Shown here: positions 1-8,770 of the stretch, piece after piece
How positions within the stretch are numbered: the first letter of the stretch is position 1
Layout of the letters: each line of letters begins with the position of its first letter
Assembly: GCA_963708805.1 (NCBI GenBank)
Contig: CAVPUA010000001.1
Span: 496,001-560,000 of the forward strand
Direction: 5' to 3'
Source: CAVPUA01 sp963708805
Lineage (GTDB): Bacteria; Actinomycetota; Actinomycetes; Mycobacteriales; Jatrophihabitantaceae
DNA: 64,000 bases
Program-made: the position numbers and the translations under genes
Notes under the pieces: model-generated
Told to the model about the DNA's origin: nothing
Database searches by the model: none
The model's input: only the letters and a program-made list of their open reading frames with translations

Positions 1-17
1 AGGCGTCGAAGGCGCTG

Positions 18-758
18 GTGCCAGCCGATTCGCCGGGCTCGGCGGTGACCCGGTACTCGAGTGTCGCGCACGCTCTCAAGAGCGAGATTGCGGCCGGCGT
101 GTTCGACGTGAGCGACAAGCTCCCGACCGAGTTCGAGTTGTGCGGTCGCTTCGATGTGAGCCGGTCGACAGTCCGGCAGGCACTCGCCGACCTCGAGGCC
201 GCCGGGTTGGTGAAGCGGCGTCAGGGATCGGGTACGACCGTCGTGGCCCGCGAACCCGCTCTGCGCTACTCGCTTTCGATCGCGTCCGAAGCCGACATAC
301 TCAGGTTCGTCTCCGAGACCGTACTCGACCTGTCCGAGTTCGCAGGCCCGGTGAGTTCGGCCGACAGCCGTCGCCTCCGACTCGGCTCGGCGTCGGAATG
401 GCGGGTGTGGCGGGGGCTGCGGCAGTCGATCTCCGGCGGCGCGCCACTCGGAATCGCGAGCGTCTATGTGCCCGTGCTCTACGCCGACGGAATGAAGGAA
501 CTCGAGGTCCGGCCGCAGCGGGCGATCTTCGAGCACATCGCGACCGCCTACCAGCTGACCGTGACCGCGATCGAGCAGGAGATCAGCGCGACCGTGGTCG
601 ACGCCGCCGAGGCCAAGGTGTTGCTGACGCCGGTCGGGACTCCGGCCCTGTCGATCCTGCGCCGCTTCGTCGGCGGCTCCGGCCTGATCGAAGTAGCCGA
701 GACGGTGTATCCGGCCGACCGCTTCAGCTACGAGATCAGGTTGGAACGCGACAAGTAG
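18..758 (+). CDS. GntR-family regulator 1 (HutC/UTRA type)
   Basis: DNA-binding transcriptional regulator. A winged helix-turn-helix lies at about residues 12-80, with the helix SRSTVRQALADLE and the wing RRQGSGTTVVA, followed by a UTRA effector-binding domain (about 95-240). It ends SYEIRLERDK. It is one of four close paralogues in the window (others at 20610, 37628 and 49983), which share almost the same HTH and so probably the same operator. The GTG at 18 is the first start inside the window, but the frame is open to base 1, and paralogue 3 has a long basic N-terminal tail, so the true start may lie upstream. The frame is intact. It converges on the ACAD gene that ends at 770. The effector is unknown; an acyl-CoA or pathway acid is a guess from context. 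Confidence 0.9.
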   Translation: MPADSPGSAVTRYSSVAHALKSEIAAGVFDVSDKLPTEFELCGRFDVSRSTVRQALADLEAAGLVKRRQGSGTTVVAREPALRYSLSIASEADILRFVSETVLDLSEFAGPVSSADSRRLRLGSASEWRVWRGLRQSISGGAPLGIASVYVPVLYADGMKELEVRPQRAIFEHIATAYQLTVTAIEQEISATVVDAAEAKVLLTPVGTPALSILRRFVGGSGLIEVAETVYPADRFSYEIRLERDK

Positions 759-769
759 TCCCGGTCCGA

Positions 770-2923
770 CTAGCCCTTCGACGTCGACTCGCGAGGCAGT
801 CCGAGCACCCGTTCAGCAATCTGATTGCGCTTGATCTCCGAGGTTCCACCGGCGATCGCGAGCGCGAGGACGCGTAGCGCGAGCGCGTTCGCAGCCCCAC
901 CGATTGCGCTGTCTACGGCGGCGTCCGCCCCGGCGAGCTGCAGGAGGATCTCCGATCCCTCGTGGGTGTTGTCGGCGAGTACGAGCTTGGGGATGCTGCC
1001 CTCGGCGCCGGGTTGGTGGCCGGCGAGTTCGCGGAACGTGGCTCGCCGGTTCAGGCCGGCAACCGCCGCGACCCGAGACAGGTACCGCCCGATCCGCACC
1101 TCGCCGCCGGCCAGGCGGTCCGGGCGCTCGCGCCACAGGTCCAGGAGGAGCTCGATCGGGACGGTGATCGATGTCGCGCCGGCGCCGATGCTGGAGCTCT
1201 CGGCGGCCAGCGTCGTCCGGGCAACCGACCAACCGTCACCGATGGCGCCGAGTACCGAGTCATCGGGTACGAAGACGTCCTCCAGGTAGACCTCGTTGAA
1301 CTCCTCGTCGCCGTTGATCTGACGAAGCGGTCGCACGGTGACGCCGGCTGCGCTCATATCGACAGCCATCGTGCTTATCCCCGCGTGCTTCGGTCCGTTC
1401 GGATCGGTGCGCACGGTGGCCAGCCCCCACTGCGCCTTGTGGGCCAGGGTCGTCCAGAGCTTGTGGCCGCGCAGTCGCCAACCACCTTCGACCCGTGTCG
1501 CACTGGTTTTGACGGCGGCCGCATCCGAGCCGGCCTCGGGTTCGCTGAACAACTGGCACCACACCTGCTCGCCGTACAGCCCCGCCAGCACCCAACGTTC
1601 GATCTGCTCCGGTCGGCCGTGTCGGATCAGGGCGAACAGGATCCATCCGGTGATGCCGTACGCCGGTGGGGCGACGCCGGCGGCCTCGAATCCCTGACGA
1701 ATCGCGAGCCGTTCGACGGCGCCCGCGCTCCGTCCCCATGGCGGTGGCCAGTGAGGGACGGCATAGCCGGCCTGCACGATGCGCCGCATCTGCTGAGGAT
1801 CGGACTCGGTTCGGATGCCGTCCAGGAAGGTGATGACCTCCTGCGTCAATCCGTTGTCGGCAGCCGAAAGGTCGGCATCACTGTTGATCCGAACCCCGTC
1901 GAGCGTGGCGGTCGTGACGTCGGCCGCGGCGCGCTCGGGATCGCAGAAGGCGATCAGCGCCAACGCCCGCCGAAGGAAAAGGTGGCCGTTCTCCTCCCAC
2001 GTGAAGCCGATCCCACCGTGGATCCGGATGTTCAGATCGGCGTTCAGCTTGGCCGCCGGGACGGCAATGCTCGCCGCCATTGCCGCGGCCAATCCCTGCT
2101 CGGCCGCCGGGAGATCGCGGCCCGCGGTCCACACCGCCGCCGCCGCCAGCTGGACTTCGACATACATGTTGGCGCAATGGTGCTTGATCGCCTGGAACGA
2201 TCCGATGGTCCGCCCGAACTGCTCGCGCACCTTGGCGTAGGCCACGGCCCGGTCGAGGCAGGCGCCCGCGACCCCCACTGCCTCGGCGGCCATCAGCACT
2301 CGAGCCAGGGTGATCAGGGTGGCTCGCGCGCCCGGCAACACGATGACCGGTGCACCGTCGCACAAAACCCGGCCGACCGGGCGGCTCGGATCGATGCCGT
2401 CCTCCGCGGTGACCGTTGTCGAGTCCGTCATGGTGTCGACCAGGACCACGTCCTCGTCCGCGGCGATGGCTACCCACCGCACCTGAGGAGCGTTGAGGGC
2501 CAACCCGCCGTCGCCGTAGGCGAGCCCATCACTGATGCGCAGCTGCGAGTCGAGTGAGAACCCAGCGCTCGACGTTGCGTCAGCCAGGTCGGGCAGGATG
2601 GCTGACCGGGCATCAGCCGGACCGAGTCGATCGAGGAGCGCGCTGACCACCACGGTCGCGACGTACGGACCGGGCGCGACCACCCGGCCGAGTTGTTCGG
2701 CGACGACCACGGCTTCGAGGAGCCCGTAGCCCGAGCCGCCGACCTCGGTCGGCAGATGCAGGCCCAGCCAGCCCATGGCGCCGAGCGCGGGCCAGAACGT
2801 CGGGAGGCCGGCCGACTTGGTCTCCAGGCCCGCCCGCGCCAGCCCGAGTAGGTCGTGGTCCCGAGCGAAGCTCTCGACGGTCGAGGCCAGAGCGGTGTGC
2901 TCTTCGGTCAACGGTACGGACAT
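770..2923 (-). CDS. Double acyl-CoA dehydrogenase (FadE34-like, two ACAD domains in one chain)
   Basis: FAD-dependent alpha,beta-dehydrogenation of an acyl-CoA. The 717-residue chain is two ACAD modules in tandem. The N-terminal module (about 1-345) has AYAKVREQFGRTIGSFQAIKH and, near its end, HGGIGFTWEENGHLFLRRA. The C-terminal module (about 365-717) has FSEPEAGSDAAA, GHKLWTT and AGGTSEIKRNQIAERVLGLP. This length and architecture match mycobacterial FadE34/ChsE3, which act on steroid side-chain acyl-CoAs as the single-chain counterpart of alpha2beta2 ACADs. The frame is intact. An operator-like palindrome (2976-2987) and a possible -10 (TATTTT on the minus strand, 2971-2976) lie about 50 bp upstream. 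The exact substrate cannot be read from sequence. Confidence 0.9.
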   Translation of the reverse strand: MSVPLTEEHTALASTVESFARDHDLLGLARAGLETKSAGLPTFWPALGAMGWLGLHLPTEVGGSGYGLLEAVVVAEQLGRVVAPGPYVATVVVSALLDRLGPADARSAILPDLADATSSAGFSLDSQLRISDGLAYGDGGLALNAPQVRWVAIAADEDVVLVDTMTDSTTVTAEDGIDPSRPVGRVLCDGAPVIVLPGARATLITLARVLMAAEAVGVAGACLDRAVAYAKVREQFGRTIGSFQAIKHHCANMYVEVQLAAAAVWTAGRDLPAAEQGLAAAMAASIAVPAAKLNADLNIRIHGGIGFTWEENGHLFLRRALALIAFCDPERAAADVTTATLDGVRINSDADLSAADNGLTQEVITFLDGIRTESDPQQMRRIVQAGYAVPHWPPPWGRSAGAVERLAIRQGFEAAGVAPPAYGITGWILFALIRHGRPEQIERWVLAGLYGEQVWCQLFSEPEAGSDAAAVKTSATRVEGGWRLRGHKLWTTLAHKAQWGLATVRTDPNGPKHAGISTMAVDMSAAGVTVRPLRQINGDEEFNEVYLEDVFVPDDSVLGAIGDGWSVARTTLAAESSSIGAGATSITVPIELLLDLWRERPDRLAGGEVRIGRYLSRVAAVAGLNRRATFRELAGHQPGAEGSIPKLVLADNTHEGSEILLQLAGADAAVDSAIGGAANALALRVLALAIAGGTSEIKRNQIAERVLGLPRESTSKG

Positions 2924-2975
2924 GGGACCGACCCTAAATGTGGACGCTGGAGGGCGCCAGCGAATGTCGCAAAAT

Positions 2976-2987
2976 ACATACGGACAA
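2976..2987 (-). promoter_or_regulatory. GntR-type operator, FadE34-like promoter
   Basis: Minus strand TTGTCCGTATGT: one perfect half (TTGTCCG) and one degenerate half. It abuts TATTTTGCGA, the same ten bases that flank the operator at 37144-37155. It lies 53-64 bp upstream of the start at 2923. Confidence 0.55.
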
Positions 2988-3020
2988 ATTCTGAAGTCGA
3001 CCGGAGCGAACGCCGGCCGG

Positions 3021-4063
3021 CTAGACGACGTCCTTGTTCATGATCGGGCTCTGGACCGAAAGTAGTGAGTACGGCGACGCCGGGCCGAGCGCGCTGACTT
3101 CCTCGAGTCGTTGCGCGACTGGTCCCGCGAGCGTGAAGTCCAGCGCGGCCATGGTGGCCTCGAGCTGTTCGACCGATGTCGCGCCGAGAATCACGCTCGA
3201 CACCGCCGCGCGATTGGCCACCCAGTTGACTGCAACCTGCGCGGGCGGGCGGCCGAGCTCGGCCGCCAGGTAGGCCAACGCGTCGACGATCGACCAGGTG
3301 CGGGCGTCCTTATGGTCGAGCAGCTTCGGCACGGTCTCTGCGGTGGTCTTGATCCGGCCCGGAGCGAGGTCACCCTGGGCGTCGCTCGAGTACTTCCCGG
3401 ACAGCAACCCGCCGGCCAGGGGCGACCACGTCACGAGACCGAAGCCCAACGCCGCGCACAGGTCAGGGAACTCGTGCTCGATACTGCGTTCGACCAGCGA
3501 ATACTCCAGTTGCAGGGCGCAGAGTGGTTCGAATCCGCGCCACTCGGCCAGGGTCTGCGCGCGGGCCGCGTACCACGCGGGGACGTCTGACAGTCCGACG
3601 TAGCGCACCTTCCCCTGCGAAACAAGATCGTCGAGTCCACGCATGACCTCGTCCGGGCGAGTGATCGTGTCCCATGCATGCAGGTAGTAGAGATCGACGT
3701 GATCGGTCTGCAGACGGCGCAGCGAGCCCTCGATGGCCCGGAGCATTGCCTTACGGCCGTTCCCGGATCCGTTGGGGTCGTTGGCCGCACGGGCGGCGAG
3801 GGAGTACTTGGTGGCGACCACAAGTCGGTCGCGGAGACTGGGACGCCGAGGCGTCGGCCGATGATCGTCTCGCTTGCGCCCCCGCCGTACAGATCCGCGG
3901 TGTCGATGAAGTTGCCGCCGGCGTCGAGATAGGTGTTCAGCAACTGGTCGGCGGTGTGCTCGTCGCACCCCCAGTCGGATCGTCCGAACGTCATCGTGCC
4001 GAGAGCCAGAGGCGAGACTCGTAGGCCGGACGAGCCAAGATGCCGGTAGGTGTCCAGCGGCAT
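3021..4063 (-). CDS. Aldo/keto reductase (one apparent frameshift)
   Basis: NAD(P)H-dependent oxidoreductase of the AKR TIM-barrel superfamily. N-terminal part: LGSSGLRVSPLALGTMTFG, then FIDTADLYGGG, which holds the catalytic Asp and Tyr. After the shift: VVATKY (catalytic Lys), YYLHAWD (catalytic His), and late LGATSVEQLEA for cofactor binding. The frame changes at the GGG run near 3840, where GRRLGV should continue into RDRLVVATK; one missing base in that run restores a single protein of about 347 residues. The ATG at 4063 is chosen because AGGAG lies about ten bases before it; an ATG at 4093 is less well supported. Divergent from the crotonase at 4176. Substrate unknown. Confidence 0.85.
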
Positions 4064-4086
4064 GGAACGGGCTCCTGGGGCTTGAG

Positions 4087-4098
4087 TTGTCATGACAG
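4087..4098. promoter_or_regulatory. Possible weak operator between AKR and crotonase
   Basis: TTGTCATGACAG shares the TTGTC..GACA arms of the window-wide palindrome but has AT in place of the central CG. It lies between divergent starts at 4063 and 4176, where a shared operator would be expected. Confidence 0.3.
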
Positions 4099-4175
4099 CT
4101 TATCAGCATCTAGGTTTTCCGGAACACGTCGAAGGTCAGCTGACGCCGCCCGGCGCGCAACCGGGAAGGGGTGTC

Positions 4176-4951
4176 GTGAGCGGGAACGGGCTGCGGGTGG
4201 AGCGGATCGCATCCATCGCCGTCCTGACGTGGATCGGCCGGGAAGCCGGAATGCGGTGGACCGCGCCCTGGCCCAGGCCATCATCGACGCCCTGGACGAG
4301 TGCGGCGACGTCCGGGTCATCGTGTTGACCGGCACCGATCCCGCGTTCTGCGCGGGAATGGACCTGCGTGAGCTTGGCGCGCACTCACTCGCCGAGGTGC
4401 CCTCGTTCATGCCCGCGCTCGCCCGGTCGCCAGTGCCGATCATCGCCGCGGTCAACGGGCCGGCCGTGACCGCCGGACTCGAGATCGCGCTGATGTGCGA
4501 CTTCATCCTGGCCTCCGACCGGGCCTGCTTCGCCGACACCCATCTTCGGGTCGGGGTGTATCCGGGGCCAGTCGCGCTCGAGTTGCCCCGGCGGGTCGGG
4601 TCGGCGATGGGCCGCGAAATCCTCTTCGGCAATCAGTTCGTCGATGCCCCGACCGCGCTGAGGATCGGCTTGGTGAATCGCGTCGTGCCGCATGATGAGC
4701 TCCTCGCATCGGCCGTCGGACTTGCCTCGGCCATCGCCGAGAACGACCCGGTGATGTTGCAGCTTCTGCGCGCTCAGCTCAACGAGTCAGGCCGGCAGTC
4801 GGCCGAGCAGGCGCGCGTGCTGCACGCCCGCTACGCGGCCGACGCGGTGTCGGCGACGACGAAGGATCAGCTGGCCAGCCGGCACGCGGGGCTGATCGAT
4901 CGCGAGGTCGCGGCGCGAGCGGGAGCGATGAGGCCGGCGTCACGACCCTGA
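4176..4951 (+). CDS. Enoyl-CoA hydratase/isomerase family protein (one apparent frameshift)
   Basis: Crotonase-fold enzyme acting on an acyl-CoA. Visible motifs are CAGMDLREL (oxyanion-hole region) and NGPAVTAGLEIALMCDFILA. The first catalytic glutamate of hydratases (GLEIALMCD) is present. The second position, normally in F-G-x-P-E, reads FADTHLRVG and so lacks Glu; a plain hydratase function is therefore uncertain, and isomerase, hydrolase or retro-Claisen activity is possible. The start is GTG at 4176, preceded by GGAAGGGG. A frame change near 4231 (LTW followed by RPGSRNAVD) is repaired by one extra G. The last 12 bases overlap the convergent VOC gene. Confidence 0.8.
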
Positions 4952-5491
4952 GCCAGCCGACCGGACGAGCTCCTCAGCCCGCAGCCGCTCAGCTTGCTCG
5001 AGCAGGTCGGCTATCGGTGCGGTCGGGGGAGAGGGGTAACCCGGAGCGGCTTGAACGATCTGAATCAGCGCGCCGTGGGCGTCGCGGGGATGGATGAAGG
5101 TCTCTTTCCATTCGGGGCGGTCAAGTCGGGTGCTGAACACGGTGAACGCCGCCGCCTCGAGTTTGTCCAGCGCGGCCAGGATGTCGTCGACCTTGAACGT
5201 CACGTGATGCAGACCGCCGCGCGGATGATCGCGGAGGAAGCGACCGATCGAGGCTGATGCGACGCTGGTCGGTTCGAGCAGTTCGATCCGGCTTCCGCCG
5301 GCGAACTGCAGTTGGATGGCGAGATGTCCGGCCCAGGGGCTGATGCCACCCGATACCGGGCGACCACCGAGCAGATCCTGGTAGAGCGGCAGCACGGCGG
5401 CAATGGAGGGAACGGCCAGACCGACGTGGTCGTACCGCGCGCCCAGACTGGTCAGCATCGTGCCGGGCACGCCTGTCGGATCGATCATCAC
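4940..5491 (-). CDS. VOC-family protein, methylmalonyl-CoA epimerase-like
   Basis: A 183-residue glyoxalase-fold protein with two beta-alpha-beta-beta-beta units. Candidate metal ligands are His in YDHVGLAVPS, Glu in RIELLEP, His in GLHHVTFKVDD and Glu or Gln near LIQIVQ. This arrangement resembles methylmalonyl-CoA epimerase, which would fit propionyl-CoA disposal, but a related isomerase or dioxygenase cannot be excluded. The ATG overlaps the stop of the upstream amidohydrolase (ATGA), implying translational coupling. The frame is intact. Confidence 0.75.
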   Translation of the reverse strand: MMIDPTGVPGTMLTSLGARYDHVGLAVPSIAAVLPLYQDLLGGRPVSGGISPWAGHLAIQLQFAGGSRIELLEPTSVASASIGRFLRDHPRGGLHHVTFKVDDILAALDKLEAAAFTVFSTRLDRPEWKETFIHPRDAHGALIQIVQAAPGYPSPPTAPIADLLEQAERLRAEELVRSAGSGS

Positions 5492-6360
5492 GCCGCCCCC
5501 GACTCACCCAACTTGAGGACGCGGCGCGCGTTGCCGCTGAGGAACTCCGGCCAGACCTCGTCCTTGAAGGGCACGTGCGGCAGGTCGGCGAAGATCCGGT
5601 CCAGGCTCAGGCCGACCGGGAAGTAACCCGCGTAGATGATCTTGTCGGCGCCCCGGGTGTTGGCGTAATCGACGATCGCTCGCGGGTAGTACTTGGGAGC
5701 GAACGCCGACGTCGAATAGTAGAGATTGGGCCATTTCAGCATCAGTTTCACGGCCAGTTCCTCCCAGGGTTCGCAGCCGTGCCGGGTGACGAAGACGAGG
5801 TCCGGGAAGTCGTACATGACCTGGTCGATACGAGACACCTTCTGGACTGAGTACTTCAACCGCGGCCCCGGGATGCCAGCGGTGCAGAAGATCGGGATGT
5901 CGAGGTCGACGCAGGTCTGATAGATCGGGTACATCTTCGCGTCGTCGATCGCCACCTGCGGGAATGTCCCGGCCGGAAAGGCGCCGACCGCCCGGATGCC
6001 GAACTCCTCGAACTCCCGCCTGAGCTGACGGACCGAGCCCGTGACGTCGTTGGGATCGCCGACGAATCCGGACGCGATGAAGCGATCAGGGTGCTTGGCC
6101 AGTGCGATGCGCGATGTTTCGTCGCTGACGCCGACCAGGCCGATCTCGATCCCGAACCGATCCATCTCGGTGAGAGTGACCGAGATCGGGTCCGACGTCG
6201 ACAGGTCCTTCGGGACGTCCTTGAACATGTACTCGACCGGGAACTCCATCTCGGTGAGTGAGCCCTGGTCGCGGGTCTGCTTGCGGATGAAGTCGTAATG
6301 CGCGAACCCGTCGTGCGGAAAGCCGATCAAAGTGTCGACGATCCCGACCCCGCTAGGCAT
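5488..6360 (-). CDS. Amidohydrolase-2 family protein A, metal ligands largely missing
   Basis: TIM-barrel protein of the amidohydrolase-2/ACMSD-like family, whose members hydrolyse or decarboxylate. It begins GVGIVDTLIGFP where active members carry D-x-H-x-H or D-x-H-x-x-E. A strand-5 type His is kept in VTRHGCEPW, but the late catalytic Asp (usually S-D-Y-P) is replaced in YAGYFPVGL. It may therefore be non-catalytic, or use another chemistry. It is a clear paralogue of the protein at 38611, sharing the YPIYQTCVDLDIP and TSAFAPKYYP regions. The ATG at 6360 overlaps the end of the TetR gene; the frame is intact. It is co-transcribed with the TetR and VOC genes. Confidence 0.8.
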   Translation of the reverse strand: MPSGVGIVDTLIGFPHDGFAHYDFIRKQTRDQGSLTEMEFPVEYMFKDVPKDLSTSDPISVTLTEMDRFGIEIGLVGVSDETSRIALAKHPDRFIASGFVGDPNDVTGSVRQLRREFEEFGIRAVGAFPAGTFPQVAIDDAKMYPIYQTCVDLDIPIFCTAGIPGPRLKYSVQKVSRIDQVMYDFPDLVFVTRHGCEPWEELAVKLMLKWPNLYYSTSAFAPKYYPRAIVDYANTRGADKIIYAGYFPVGLSLDRIFADLPHVPFKDEVWPEFLSGNARRVLKLGESGAA

Positions 6361-7006
6361 ACCCACGCTGAACACTCCCGCTCTGATAGTGGTAGATGAG
6401 ATGGATCGCCGCCTCGACCTGCACGCGCACATCAGCGATCGTCATGCGATTCCTGGACCACGCTCGCAGTCCGCTGAACAACACCGAGGTGATGGTGAAT
6501 GCAATGTGGGATCGAGCATCGTCGTATTCGTCGAAGACTCCCGACATGCTGTCGCGGAAGTAGGCGCCGGCCGTGTTCATCGTCCTGATGGCGTTCGCGT
6601 CGGCGGACATCTCGACGATCATGAGGATCCGCAGGAACTGCGGTTGCAACTCGAACGCGGTGAGAACCCGGCTGTAGACGTCGAGGACCCGTTCGGCCTC
6701 GGAGTCGCCCCGGGGAGCCGCCTTGGCCAGTCGCCTGTCGAGCGCCCCCTGCCACTCCAGAAACACGGCGGCGAAGAGGTGCTCTTTCGAGGCGAAGTAG
6801 CGGTAGACGGTGCCAAGCGCGACACCGGCATCGCGGGCGACCGTCGTCATCTTGACGTCGTCGTAGTTGCTGCGGGTCGCCGCGGCGAGCGCGGCCCGCA
6901 CGATCCGCTGGCGGCGAGCATGTTGTTTCGTTCGCAGCTCTTCCGGCACGGGCGGAACTCCGGCCACGCGGCGGGCGGTGGATGTGGTGACGACGGCGGA
7001 GGCCAC
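6353..7006 (-). CDS. TetR-family regulator, KstR-like
   Basis: A 217-residue one-component repressor. The N-terminal HTH (about residues 30-80) contains VKMTTVARDAGVALGTVYRYFASKE; the C-terminal ligand domain has QPQFLRILMIVEMSADANAIR. From memory of the family, the HTH and the ADA-containing segment align well with mycobacterial KstR, the CoA-thioester-responsive repressor of cholesterol genes. The start is GTG at 7006, three bases after the stop of the small gene upstream. A likely target is the inverted repeat at 8580-8667, one arm of which overlaps a near-match to the KstR box. The ligand is unknown. Confidence 0.85.
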   Translation of the reverse strand: MASAVVTTSTARRVAGVPPVPEELRTKQHARRQRIVRAALAAATRSNYDDVKMTTVARDAGVALGTVYRYFASKEHLFAAVFLEWQGALDRRLAKAAPRGDSEAERVLDVYSRVLTAFELQPQFLRILMIVEMSADANAIRTMNTAGAYFRDSMSGVFDEYDDARSHIAFTITSVLFSGLRAWSRNRMTIADVRVQVEAAIHLIYHYQSGSVQRGYA

Positions 7007-7009
7007 GGC

Positions 7010-7309
7010 TCAGCGCTCCGCGGGCCGGGGGCCGGTCCAGTGTCGGACGAGGTCAGCCCAGCGGTCAGAGATCGTCTGCTCGAGGTCGCGTACGTCAGCC
7101 GGCGTCAAGGCCGTGCGTTCGCGGGCCGCGTCGAGGGCCGGCAGCAACGACTCGATGGTCTCGGTGTCCAGCCCAAGAGCGCGCAGCCGGTCGGCATCGG
7201 CCACGGTGTCGAGTTCGTCGGGGAGGTCGGACAACGCGAGGAGTGTGGCCAGCTCCTCCTCACCGCCCTCCATGAGAAGACCGGCCAGGCTCGACTTGGC
7301 AAGTAGCAC
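7010..7309 (-). CDS. Small hypothetical protein (99 aa)
   Basis: I recognise no domain. The protein is acidic and leucine-rich: an N-terminal VLLAKSSLAGLLMEGGEEEL, then mainly helical sequence, and a C-terminal WADLVRHWTGP. GTG at 7309 is chosen because GGAG lies eight bases before it and it follows the amidohydrolase stop directly; the frame also has an ATG at 7390 inside that gene. Sitting between amidohydrolase B and the TetR gene in one transcription unit, it could be an accessory subunit or a regulator partner. That is inference only. Confidence 0.6.
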   Translation of the reverse strand: MLLAKSSLAGLLMEGGEEELATLLALSDLPDELDTVADADRLRALGLDTETIESLLPALDAARERTALTPADVRDLEQTISDRWADLVRHWTGPRPAER

Positions 7310-7332
7310 GCTGGTTGCTCCGCTGCCGCGGC

Positions 7333-8519
7333 TCAGACCGGACGCCGAACCGACAGGAATTTTCCTGTCGTCCGCATCACGGTCTCGCATTGTTCTGGGG
7401 TGTAGTCGAAGTTCTGCAGGTCCTTGATGTACGCCGCCGGTTCGGCCAACCCTTCGACGTGCGGGTAGTCCGAGCCCATGACGATGTGGTCCGCGCCGAG
7501 CAGCCGTAGCAGGCTGGCGAGCTCGTCCTCATAGAAGGGCGAGACCCAGATGTGGCGTTTGAAGGTTTCTCGCGGATCCTCGGGGAACAGATGCGGCACC
7601 TGCCCGAACGTCTTCGTCAGCTTCTCGAACAGGTGGAACACCCACGCCGATCCGACCTCGATGGAGGCCATGCGCAGATTTGGGAAGCGAGCGAACAAAC
7701 CGAGGGCGAGATGACTCGCGATCGTGTCCTGGAGGGCGTCGGCCGACACCAGGCCGCGGAACGCGTTGGCGCGGAACGCCTCGGTGAAGTCGTTTTCGCC
7801 CCACGCTGACAGGTACTTCGTGTACGCGGTCTCGCCGCCGTGATAGAGCGCGGTGATCCCGGCGTCGTTGGCCAGCTGCCAGAACCCGTCGAACGTCGGG
7901 TCGGCCGGCGCCTTGGGTCCACTGGCCGTGGTGACCGGGCCGCCGATCATGACCACGAAACGCGCGTCGCGCTCGAGGGCCCACTCGAGTTCGCGCACGG
8001 CGTTGTCGGGGTCGGCCAGCGTGATGTACGGCGCGGCGAAGATCCGTTCCTGATAGGCGAATCCCCAGTCCTCCTCCAACCACCGGTTGAACGCGCGGAA
8101 GGCCGCGGCAGGGCCGGGATGTCGTGGATCAACGCCTGCTCCATCCCGACCCCGAGAGTCGGCAGGAGGATCGCGCCGTCCATGCCTTGCTCGTCCATGA
8201 GCGCTAGACGCGCGTCGCGGTCTCGGTACTCCGGTCGGATCGGCCGGAGCTCACCGAACAACGCCCGGGTGTCCGCGCCCTTCGGGTTGCGACCGCGGAA
8301 GAACTCGTCCATCACGCCGGGGGCCGCGACCGGATCGAACGTCGGGTTCGGGATGAAGCTGTTGACCTTGCCACCGACCAGCAGCCGTTGCTTTCCGCCG
8401 ATGGTCGCCCACTGCATGGCCCGCCGCCGATAAGCCGGCTCGAGGTGGCGAGTGAACGCGTCCACAGCCTCGTAGTAATGGTTGTCGCAGTCGAACAGCC
8501 GGAACGGCAACTCAGTCAT
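7333..8519 (-). CDS. Amidohydrolase-2 family protein B (one apparent frameshift)
   Basis: Metal-dependent TIM-barrel hydrolase or decarboxylase. It starts MTELPFRLFDCDNHYYE, giving the D-x-x-H-x-x-E pattern of the family. The late motif IVMGSDYPHVEGL supplies the catalytic Asp. The frame changes around 8105-8117, in a G-rich stretch where IHDIPA should continue into AFRAFNRWLEEDWGFAY; one protein of about 395 residues results. It is first in a minus-strand unit with the small protein, TetR, amidohydrolase A and VOC genes, and faces an acyl-CoA ligase across the operator-bearing region 8580-8667. Confidence 0.85.
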
Positions 8520-8579
8520 CGAGAGATCCTTCGTGCGGCAGTCGGCCGTGGTCAGAGGGCGATTCAGGACCGTTAGTGA

Positions 8580-8667
8580 AACCAGATTCTAGAACCTGTT
8601 TTCAGCCAAGGCAATCGATGCAGACGAGACTCTTGCCGACGTCGGAGCCGAAAACTAGTATCTGGTT
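8580..8667. promoter_or_regulatory. Divergent promoter region with inverted repeat, likely TetR/KstR-like operator
   Basis: Arms AACCAGATTCTAG (8580-8592) and CTAGTATCTGGTT (8655-8667) are reverse complements at 12 of 13 positions. Next to arm 1, TAGAACCTGTTTTC (8590-8603) matches 7 of the 8 fixed positions of the mycobacterial KstR box TnnAACnnGTTnnA. The element lies between divergent amidohydrolase B and acyl-CoA ligase genes and carries no TTGTnCGnACAA site, so I assign it to the TetR at 6353 by inference. Confidence 0.6.
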
Positions 8668-8770
8668 CGCATTCGTCACCGCCCTGGCGGCGGGGTAGTG
8701 ACCCCGAGAGTGGGGAGCTGGACGCATCGACACGACATCTTCGGCTCGGCCTCCGGGTGCGCCGGCGCTC

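Noticed and set aside
3838..4024. Plus-strand frames opposite the N-terminus of the aldo/keto reductase
   Set aside because: The minus strand carries the AKR Asp/Tyr motif; plus-strand text is unconserved shadow.
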